A stretch of 64,000 bases of DNA. It comes from Acrasis kona. Lineage: Eukaryota; Heterolobosea; Eutetramitea; Acrasida; Acrasidae. Below are positions 1 through 7,656 of this stretch, in pieces. The DNA lies in NCBI GenBank assembly GCA_026419775.2, contig JAOPGA020000687.1:62001-126000 (forward strand), given 5' to 3'. How positions within the stretch are numbered: position 1 is the stretch's first letter; every line of letters starts with the position of its first letter. The position numbers and the translations under genes are program-made. The notes beneath the pieces are model-generated. The model was not told the origin of the DNA. It ran no database searches and saw nothing but the letters and a program-made list of their open reading frames with translations.

Positions 1-372
1 TCTTCTATATCCACTATGGTTCCTTCTTGTTCGAAGTGATTGGAATCGGACAGCTAAGCACTTGGATTATCTGAGAGATAGGGACGGATTCCAATATTAG
101 GAGGCATGCTACTTCCATCTTTTGTTCTGTGCTCAGTTTCTAATAAATACTTTAATTTTATAAATAACTTCCTGTCTCTGTATTCTAAGTTGTTCAACAG
201 TTCGAAAACATTTGGATGTCAACAATTAATTTACCAAAAGAAATCTGATACAACAAACAACTACATAAAATTATATGAACTTACATTATCTACATTTTAT
301 TAGAAAATACAATTTGGTATATTTATTTGAACAAACAAGAGTTGTTGTGTTATTCATCACATAATCGTTCGA
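1..372. other. window edge without a clear gene
   Basis: Two short open stretches are visible and neither is convincing. On the plus strand the frame starting at base 2 stays open to a TAG at 98-100 and could be the tail of a gene entering from the left. On the minus strand a frame is open from 218 down to a TAG at 54-56 and ends in ordinary-looking residues (MPPNIGIRPYLSDNPSA), which could be a last exon or a decayed fragment. No start codon, splice site or family match decides between them. The rest is AT-rich. Confidence 0.2.
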
Positions 373-765
373 TTAGTCTTGATTAATTTGATTTGCTTCC
401 AACATGCTTTTAGCCCTCATTATGCTATCGCCTCTTACCTCCACTTTCTTTCCCGATGCTGTGGTGAATAATGGAAAAGAAGGTTTGGAGTTTTCTATAG
501 GTTCGGCAATTTCATTTGGTTGGTCATGGTTTAAAAGTAATGAGGCTATATTCAAACTATCTTGATTGACTTTTAAAGCCTTACCCGATGCTGTTGTGAA
601 CAAGGTCAATGGCTCTGTTTCCTCGACCGCTTCTGACTGCACAGGATTGATATCGAAAGTTGATGCCTTTATTAGACTTTCCTTGTCAATTTGAATATTG
701 TTCCCAGATGCTGTTTTGAAATCAGAGGTGACTTTTTGTTCATCGGGTTGTTCTGTCTTTCTCAT
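373..765 (-). CDS. small protein of three BRC (BRCA2-type) repeats
   Basis: A complete 130-residue protein with three copies of the BRC repeat signature FxTASG: FKTASGNNIQIDKESLIKAS at residues 16-35, FTTASGKALKVNQDSL at 56-71 and FTTASGKKVEVRGDSIMRAK at 100-119. BRC repeats of BRCA2 bind the recombinase RAD51: the FxTA tetrapeptide mimics the RAD51 self-association motif and a second hydrophobic patch follows it. Repeat spacing is 40-44 residues. Nothing else of BRCA2 is present: no helical domain, OB folds or Tower. BRCA2 proteins are much longer even in protists. It could be a stand-alone RAD51 modulator or a split-off BRC segment. Repeat identity is seen in the sequence; RAD51 binding is inferred. 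Confidence 0.85.
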   Translation of the reverse strand: MRKTEQPDEQKVTSDFKTASGNNIQIDKESLIKASTFDINPVQSEAVEETEPLTLFTTASGKALKVNQDSLNIASLLLNHDQPNEIAEPIENSKPSFPLFTTASGKKVEVRGDSIMRAKSMLEANQINQD

Positions 766-1418
766 TGTGTTATTATTGATTTTATTGAAAAATTTTACAA
801 TCTCTATTTGTTATTTACAAGATTAAAGATCATATTGATGGTTTAGTGGTGTTTTAGCATTAAAGGTTCATCTCCACGTTCAGGTACACAGCCAAACGTC
901 GTAGTAACTTTATTTGAGTCATGACATTTATCCACGAGAAACACTTATTCATGAGAAACATTAAAGTATAACTGAAGAGATATGGATGAGGGACTATTAT
1001 AATATCATATAATTAATTAAAATTATGCCGTCGCGTAGCCCCAGTAGACTTGCAAGGTATTCCTACGTATTTTCTTGGAGTCAGACCGCAAACCTTAGAT
1101 GGTACCAACTAACGGTGTACAATATCGTTATGAAGGTCATAACCGAGTACTATTGATGCAATCCATTCGCATCTGTTTGGATTGCAAACCTATTGAGATG
1201 CCATTACCTATATCATGATCACACTAATTTGTTGTGTTGATTGTGGAGAAGACCTCACTCGCACGCGTGATTTAGCTATCACACTGAGGACAATTCCGCT
1301 CCCTTTTGTCCGAAATACAATGCTTGCCAGTATTCTCGAACATCGATGAGTATTGATTATACGTTCAACATATATTGTAAATCGCTGGGCTGATGCTATA
1401 TAAAATTTGTAATACCGA
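766..1418. other. intergenic region
   Basis: No open frame of note. It holds a 17-base copy of the 5' end of the downstream tRNA-Gly gene at 834-850 and a weak tandem pair around 932-965 (two 17-base units sharing GAGAAACA). A TATATAAA stretch at about 1396-1403 lies just upstream of tRNA-Gly. I see nothing else I can name. Confidence 0.4.
834..850 (+). repeat. tRNA-Gly 5' fragment
   Basis: ATTGATGGTTTAGTGGT is identical to 1421-1437 of the tRNA-Gly gene, covering the acceptor strand and D-arm start, and then diverges at once. No anticodon, T-arm or 3' acceptor strand follows. It looks like a tRNA-derived relic. Confidence 0.45.
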
Positions 1419-1500
1419 GCATTGATGGTTTAGTGGTAGAATTGGACGTTGCCATCGTCTAGACCGGGGTTCGATATTTCCGAAAATCCCCGTCAATGCA
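1419..1500 (+). tRNA. tRNA-Gly (GCC) with an 11-base insert in the T-loop
   Basis: The acceptor stem GCATTGA (1419-1425) pairs with TCAATGC (1493-1499), with discriminator A1500. The anticodon stem GGACG/CGTCT encloses TTGCCAT, giving anticodon GCC. The T-stem CGGGG (1465-1469) pairs with CCCCG (1488-1492), but the T-loop has 18 bases instead of 7. Removing 1476-1486 leaves the canonical loop TTCGATT and a 71-base tRNA. The insert fits a splice-site fold: TTCG (1470-1473) pairs with CGAA (1481-1484), each strand is followed by three unpaired bases, and cutting after the second base of each gives exactly this excision. T5 directly after the gene (1501-1505) is a Pol III terminator. A standard scanner may miss it or call it a pseudogene. 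Confidence 0.85.
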
Positions 1501-1509
1501 TTTTTATAA

Positions 1510-1728
1510 TATGATGTTGATTCGCACATTCTGTATCACAGAACTGTCGCAGTAGAAAATTTAAAAACTTTGAACCATGCGGATAACGAGGTTTCCACAA
1601 AACATGATGCAATTATACACCTCCATAAATACAGCGAAAAACTCACATTAGGTACAGCCTTGTTAGAGCCTGCAGATCACAAGATTGAAATTGCACTGGA
1701 ATCTTTGTATGTGCTTGGACCGTCATGA
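1510..1728 (+). pseudogene. open stretch without a start, possible gene remnant
   Basis: A frame is open for about 73 codons and reads like real protein (for example EKLTLGTALLEPADHKIEIA), ending at TGA 1726-1728. It lacks an in-frame ATG and I find no splice acceptor joined to an upstream exon. I recognise no family. It may be the remains of a gene between tRNA-Gly and the PUS1-like gene, or an exon of a gene model I cannot resolve. Confidence 0.25.
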
Positions 1729-1927
1729 TTTTACAGAGAAGACGTCAAACCTGTATCCAAATAGAAAAATAATTATCGAGGACGCATAAAGGTCCCATAT
1801 ATTTAAGAATGGCAGGTGTTCGTGCGAAGGTAATTATTAATAAAGATTGTTTATGTTAGACATAAACTTTAGTGGCTTCTTGAATCTGTATTCCAAGTTG
1901 AGTGCAATCTTTGTTGTAAATTGTGTA

Positions 1928-3274
1928 ATGAAGAGGAGTTTGTTTGACTTCACAGCAAAAGACACTGAGCAAAAAGACACTGAGCAAATAAAAGCACGAC
2001 CAACTAAAAAAAAGAGGGGAAATCCTAATGCTCCAAAATCGTGTGCACTCCAAATCTGCTACGTTGGAACCGACTATAGTGGGTTACAAGTCAACAAGGT
2101 AATTTAGTTTGAAATATCAAGTCATAATCGAAAGGACACAAAAACAATAGAACAAACAATAATAGATTGTCTGTATGAAGTTGGTTTCGTTCGCACTCAA
2201 GATTTTAAACAATTAAGATTGGGAAGAGCTTGCAGAACAGACAGGGGAGTGCATGCTGCTCGCAACCTTATCACACTTGTACTAGAAGTTAAACACTTTA
2301 AGGATAATAAACAGCAATTCCTTGATAAAATTAACAATGAGTTAACGAAAAGACACACAAACATTCTAATAACTGATGTACTACGTGTGCAGCATTATTT
2401 TGATCCAAAAGACCACACCAGAGGAAGAGAATACTTTTATGTTGTTCCCATCACAATGATCGACCCTTCCAAAACACTTAATAACCTTATACTGAATCCA
2501 GAGGGTTCCACACCCATCACCTACACCGACCATAAGGCCATGATGACTCGCTTCAATGAATTATTATCAAAGTATGTTACCACAAACACAAGTACACACA
2601 GAAGAGCATTTCACAACTTTACCGAAGAAGTCAAGGCAGGGTCCCAAAATTCCTTCAGAGTAATCAGAGAGTCCACTACCTGCAGAATACCTTTACCAGA
2701 CAACATGGAGTTTGTCTCCCCCGAAGACCACGACATTTTCCGTGAAAAAAATGTCGACGATCCCAATGAATTCGTTGTGGTCAAGTTCTTTGGCGACAGT
2801 TTCATGATGCATCAAATCAGAAGAATGATTGGAATGGTTGTTTCGGTCATGAGAGGTTGGTGCGAAGAATCCGTAATGGACTTTTCACTCACTGCCAGTC
2901 ACAACGTAAATGTTCCCGAAGCACCAGGAACAGGTTTATTTTTAAACAAGATGGAGTTTCCGCTATATAACAGAAAAGAAATGTCAGAAGGTCTCGTGAT
3001 TGAGTGGAGCAAGGAGAGTGACGAAACATGTGAGAAATTCAAAAGTGATTTTATCCTACCGGAAATTGTCAACGCAGAGCGGGTGGCTTCGAAAAGCGCC
3101 TCCTCGTGGTTAACAAGTACTTTTATGTTCAAGACAAAATACTTTTCCGTCAAGGAGAATGGAGTTGTGGTTGCAGTTTCGAAAAGACATCAAAAAAGAA
3201 TGAATGCTGATAATGTGATTAGCGAAGATTTACAAACGAGCGAAAAGCAGGAAACTGAGAATGTCGAACTTTAA
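1928..3274 (+). CDS. PUS1: tRNA pseudouridine synthase, PUS1 family
   Basis: A TruA-type synthase that isomerises uridine to pseudouridine in tRNA. The catalytic motif GRACRTDRGVHA places the nucleophilic Asp at about residue 93. YVGTDYSGLQ near the N-terminus and FGDSFMMHQIRRMIG near residue 250 are family motifs. The C-terminal tail is long, as in eukaryotic PUS1. Two exons are needed, 1928-2098 and 2135-3274, giving 436 residues. Without splicing, a TAG interrupts the frame. The 36-base GT-AG intron brings GLQVNK next to DTKTIEQT, which matches the family spacing between the GxQ motif and the TIE motif. ATG 1928 is chosen because residues before it in the frame are not conserved. PUS1 enzymes are usually nuclear. 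A second family member, PUS3, lies at 54.3 kb. Confidence 0.85.
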
Positions 3275-3624
3275 TTTTTGAAATTGAAAACATTAAATGT
3301 TAAAGATTAATTGTTTATTATTGCAACATTTGTATTTTTGTTTACACACAATAATCATTAGTTTTGTCGGTTGGACATTGTCTGCACAGGTTTATTCTTT
3401 TCAAGTTCAACACTTTGATCAGTTTGTCGAGGACAACATCTCACATTGCTAATTCATTTGGTGACAGGTTTTCCCCACTAAGTTTGTATAAACAGAAACA
3501 AAGACTTCAAAAATCAGACTTCTATTTGTCTAAATATAGTCACTTATTTTTAGATGTCGTCGTATAAATAATTTTATTTTCAGACAAGTCTGATCTCAAA
3601 AAAGACAAAAAACACAAACACAAT
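3275..3624. other. intergenic region upstream of the LEA-like gene
   Basis: An AT-rich 350-base spacer between genes on the same strand. TTTTCAG followed by ACAAG at about 3580-3590 looks like a splice acceptor, so the downstream gene may have a 5' UTR intron, but no donor can be chosen with confidence. Confidence 0.3.
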
Positions 3625-5352
3625 ATGCAACAACAAAACAACCTACAACAACCCTCGATCGTTCCACTAACAGTCGTACCTGGTGCAGCAGCACAACCAG
3701 TCCTTATCGATGGACAACAAGTTGGCTATGCTCTACCTCAATATAACGACGAACAATTGAGATTTGCTCAAGAACAGGCACATCTCTTCGACAACATTCC
3801 CTCTGAACCATTGTCTCAACACCAAGCAATTGATAGATCAATAACTGCTCAGCCCCAGGCAGTTTCACTTGAGACAAAACAAAAGGAACTACTAAATGTT
3901 GTTCAAGATGAATTGGCCGAAAAGACAAGACAACTAGAGCTAGAACACAAGGAAAAGGAAATTATCAAGTCAACAAAGGCAGAGGTCGAACACGAACTCA
4001 TTGCTGAAATTCACCACAAGGAGGATGTCAAACTACACAAGACCATGGAGAAGGTACAAGAAGAGTTCATGGAGAAGAAACTAGACCGTGACATCGACCA
4101 CCTAGAAAAACAAGCCATCACCAACCGCCTACACGAGGTACAAGACGAACTAGTCCACACCGTACCAGTTGTCGGGCTAGAGCCAGTTGTAAAAGAAGAA
4201 CTAAAAGAAAAGACGAAGGAAGTAGTCCAAGATGCTGCCGCAACTGCTGAAGTACTAAAGGAAGGAGCCAAGGAAGCCGTCGACGTGACCAAACAAGTCG
4301 CACAAGATGCTCTAGAGACCGCCAAGGACAAGGCAGCCGTCGCATTAGACGTTGCAACAGAGAAGGCACAGGACGCAAAGGTCGTCGTCTCCGACGCACT
4401 CGAAACCGCCAAGGTTGTTGCCAAGGATGCCGCTGTCGAGGTGTCAAAGAAGGTACCAGAGGTTATTGAGGCCAGTAAAGAGATTGCATCCGATGCCGCT
4501 CACAAGACAGCAGATGCTGCTGCAGTTTTATCCGTCAAGGCCCGTGATGCCGCAGAAGTCGCATACGACGAGGCTCAATCACTAGCTGACAGCGCCAAAC
4601 GTCTTGCACAAGATGTTGCCACTGATGTCAAATTGATGACCAACAAGACCATCGAAGCTGTAGTCGAGACAGTCGACGCAATCACACACTCTGAGGCATA
4701 CGCACAAGCAAAGGAGCAAATAATGGATGCAGCAGTCGTTGCCAAGAACACTGTGGTCGGTGCCGCTGCGGTCGCACAAGACAAGGCCTTGGAAGCCGTT
4801 GATGCCACTAAACAAAAGGCACAGGAGGTTGTTGACGCCACCAAACAAAAGGCACGCGAACTAGAGTTGGAGGCAGAGAGAGCAAGACTTGAGGAGAAGT
4901 CTAGATTGATTGAAATCCAAAACATTACCGTCGCTCACAAGTCAGATTTGGAGAAGGAAGCCGTTCTACACAAATCAGAAGTTTTGACCGATCTAAAGAC
5001 ACAAGTGGTTGCCAAACAAGCACCAACAAAAGACGACATGGACATGGATGCCATCATCACCAAGGACATGACACTTTTAGAATTGGAGAAGAAGGTTGAG
5101 AACGAAACTGCTGTACCAAAGAAGATGGATTTAACCACCGACTCACTCATCAACAAGGACATGACACTATTGGAGTTGGAAGGAAAGATGGCCACCGAGA
5201 AGAAGTTGTTAGACCAAACTGCGTCAGTAGAGGGAAAAGGTGAGGTCCAAACAGGCTACGTTTCTGGTATCTACGAAGCAGCCAAGTCTGCCGCATCAAG
5301 TGCTATCGGAGCCGTATCAAACGTAATCAGTGGATCAGGTCCAGCCGAATAA
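3625..5352 (+). CDS. LEA-like alanine/lysine-rich coiled-coil protein
   Basis: A 575-residue protein, low in aromatic residues and cysteine. The N-terminal 90 residues are glutamine/proline-rich. Then follow charged helices and, from about residue 195 to 430, repeated 11-residue-like units rich in Ala, Lys, Asp and Val (TAKDKAAVALDVATEKAQDA is typical). This resembles group 3 LEA proteins and other amphipathic 11-mer repeat proteins that coat membranes or protect cells from drying. Near the C-terminus a unit with core KDMTLLELE is repeated at about residues 480 and 512. There is no signal peptide or membrane segment. Codon use is strongly biased to C-ending codons, suggesting high expression. 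A stress or cyst role is inference. Stop codon TAA lies within AATAAA. Confidence 0.7.
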   Translation: MQQQNNLQQPSIVPLTVVPGAAAQPVLIDGQQVGYALPQYNDEQLRFAQEQAHLFDNIPSEPLSQHQAIDRSITAQPQAVSLETKQKELLNVVQDELAEKTRQLELEHKEKEIIKSTKAEVEHELIAEIHHKEDVKLHKTMEKVQEEFMEKKLDRDIDHLEKQAITNRLHEVQDELVHTVPVVGLEPVVKEELKEKTKEVVQDAAATAEVLKEGAKEAVDVTKQVAQDALETAKDKAAVALDVATEKAQDAKVVVSDALETAKVVAKDAAVEVSKKVPEVIEASKEIASDAAHKTADAAAVLSVKARDAAEVAYDEAQSLADSAKRLAQDVATDVKLMTNKTIEAVVETVDAITHSEAYAQAKEQIMDAAVVAKNTVVGAAAVAQDKALEAVDATKQKAQEVVDATKQKARELELEAERARLEEKSRLIEIQNITVAHKSDLEKEAVLHKSEVLTDLKTQVVAKQAPTKDDMDMDAIITKDMTLLELEKKVENETAVPKKMDLTTDSLINKDMTLLELEGKMATEKKLLDQTASVEGKGEVQTGYVSGIYEAAKSAASSAIGAVSNVISGSGPAE

Positions 5353-5586
5353 AATGTATTTTTTGTCTCATTCGATCTTTTTGAAAGCATTTTGAGTCGT
5401 CTTGACTAAACGTGGAATTTTTTCCCGACACGATTAAGGACGCACTATACTTGTAAATTTTTGGTTATGGATAACAACTATTTTTATTTTATTTTACAAT
5501 CAAATCTATTTACATTGCNTCTTTCGTCCGACAAAAGTATGAAATTCTTTCGTTGCTAGCCTTCCGCACTGTTTGCATTGTGTTGA

Positions 5587-6415
5587 TTGTGGGTTCATTG
5601 TGTTGATTCGGTTATCGCTGAAAATGTTGTCATTTCAACAAAATGCAAATACTGTTCAGTAACATTTTCCTATCCCACTAAGTGCAGTAGTACATCACAA
5701 CTCCAGCATTTTGAAAAGCACAACCTTTTCCCCCCAAGCAACAAAACATCCAAAGTTGATGACACCCTGTCGTTTGAGGAGCAGGAAGAGCGGTTCCAAA
5801 AAGCTTTTGTTGATTGGGTTGTACAAGACGCCATGCCATTTACAATTATCAACTCAGAAAGCTTCCTAAAAATGCTATCATATCACAGTCCGAACATGAA
5901 GTTGTATTCAAACGATACTTTACAAAAACGAATAACTGAGAAGTATGAAGAGCATGAAAAGAAACTTAAGAGTGAAATCAAAAATAGCTGCTCTTCTATG
6001 AGTATTGCGGTTGATGGTTGGACTAGTCAAGCACAGCAGCCAATATTGGCTACAATTGGGAGATGGATAACCCCAAACTTTGAGCTAAGAGAAGAGGTTA
6101 TTGACTTTAGTGAGATTGAGGGAGAGCACACTGGTGAAAACTTTGCTGGAATGGTGAATGGTCGACTGAAAGATCTAGGCGCTCAAGATAAGCTCCTCTC
6201 GGCAACAACAGACAATGCCGGTAATAATGGCACATTCTGTTCTACATTGGAGGAAAACATACGGAAGGACTTGAAAGAGGGTGAGGAGTGCAAATTTCAA
6301 GGACGGGACAGTAAAATTAGTTGTCTTCCACACGTTATCAATTTGTGCGTTCAAGACATGCTTGATGGATATGACTCAAACATCTTGAATAGTGTCAGAT
6401 CTGTGGTTCAATTTT
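5587..6415 (+). mobile_element. hAT-type DNA transposase, 3'-truncated
   Basis: The translation starts with a BED zinc finger (C20, C23, H41, H45). It continues with hAT motifs: AVDGWTS around residue 142, TTDNAGNN around 209 and CLPHVINLCVQDML around 248. These belong to the RNase H-like catalytic core of hAT (Ac/Tam3) transposases, so this is a plain cut-and-paste DNA transposon. The match stops near base 6415. The long C-terminal part with the last acidic residue and the dimerisation domain is missing and is replaced by unrelated sequence, so the copy cannot be autonomous. The start is uncertain: the homologous region begins close to ATG 5587, and direct repeats of CATTGTGTTGATT flank it at about 5576-5607. 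I could not define terminal inverted repeats. An ambiguous base (n) lies at 5519. Confidence 0.75.
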
Positions 6416-7390
6416 CTTTTTCCAATGATGTCTCTTTATCCGCACAGATTTTTTACCTAATCGAGCGATCAACTAGAATTCTTTCTTCATTTTTTACAAT
6501 TAAGTGTGGAACAAAAACACACCTGTGGGGAACAAAAACTATCCCTCATACTTTATTAGTGAAATGCGACATTACAATTATTGAATACCAGATTCCAGTT
6601 CTTCTTGTTTTCTTGACCTCCCACTGCCTTCAATTCATCATCGATAACAACATCATTATCCTTGGTCACATCAGCTTCACTTTCGACGTTGTTTCTGTCA
6701 ATGATGCTAATCGCATTTGATAATTTTTTTGACGTGCTCTTTCTCACACGATCAGAAGAGTCGATGTATTCCTGCGATGTGGATTGGTTCTTGTGTCGCA
6801 ACATCGATTGAATTTCGGCTGCACAGAATCCCATCTCAATTCATTTCTGGTATTTTTCATCACTCGATTCATTTGACAACTGAACAACATCAACAGGTCT
6901 AGATCGCTTTTTGATGAGCTCTATCTGAGCTTGTAAGTTTGCTGGGTTAGCTATATGGTGTGGTGCATTGTCAAACTGCAGCTACAAGTTTGGTAATACA
7001 GCTGGTTGTGAGAGTCCATGAATACTAACCATTTCTTGAAAAGTATTAGCCAATACTTCAGCTTTCTTATCCTGCTCACTTGGTGGAATGTACACCAGTC
7101 CTGCGAGATACTTCTCATGAGTGTGATCAGTCATTTCCTCAATTTTTACCACAGTACTATATAAAAACGCCCTTTGTTGCAATGGCATACAACAAAACAT
7201 TTTAGGACAGAGAATAAAATAAGTAACATCTTTATTAATTATGTTGACATAAAGAGACAGGAATTTCCTAATCACTCGCCCTCGTGGGTAACAATTCCTC
7301 ATTCGTGCGTCGTTCGTTGCACTCACTCCGCACTCATTCGAAATTGTTCCCCACTTGTGCGGAGTGATGAAAAATACCATTTTGTGCAAT
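6416..7390 (-). mobile_element. degraded mobile-element remnant, possibly tyrosine-recombinase type
   Basis: Minus-strand coding remains run across this block and are broken in about two or more places. The best preserved part, at 6556-6834, reads AAEIQSMLRHKNQSTSQEYI, which resembles the last His and the catalytic Tyr region of tyrosine recombinases (Crypton or DIRS type). The match is short and uncertain. An 11-base inverted repeat, GTGGGGAACAA at 6525-6535 and its complement at 7344-7354, brackets the block, and TCCGCACA occurs near both ends in matching orientation. The remnant starts where the hAT homology ends, so it may have inserted into the hAT copy. I treat it as an old fossil with no intact gene. 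Confidence 0.35.
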
Positions 7391-7656
7391 TAAACCTTTC
7401 AATCCAATTCGATGCGGATATTGTAATCCGGTTTTTTGTAATCATATTTTATTTGTATAATTATTCGGACAAACAATCGAATATTCGTATTGAAGCCCTA
7501 AATCATTCATATTTGCCAGCAACACAAGCACTTATAAGAGAAGAGAGTCGGTGTTATATCCTGAAGTTTATTTTTAGAGTATTACTAAACAGGTGTCGAA
7601 TAATATCAATCATTAATACAAAAAGATCACCAGGTCTGAAAGCAGGTAAAGCAGAC

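Noticed and set aside
1230-1244. 15-base match between 1230-1244 and 5578-5592 (TTGTGTTGATTGTGG)
   Set aside because: Too short and isolated to call a transposon terminal repeat; could be chance in AT-rich sequence.
4011-4925. Long Ser/Thr- and Arg-rich open frames opposite and out of frame with the LEA-like gene
   Set aside because: They are by-products of the Ala/Lys repeat codons; composition is extreme and no start context or homology supports them.
7174-7656. Upstream extension of the ubiquitin/Zn2Cys6 frame
   Set aside because: It runs over the degraded mobile element and lacks protein-like conservation; ATG 7657 is a better start.
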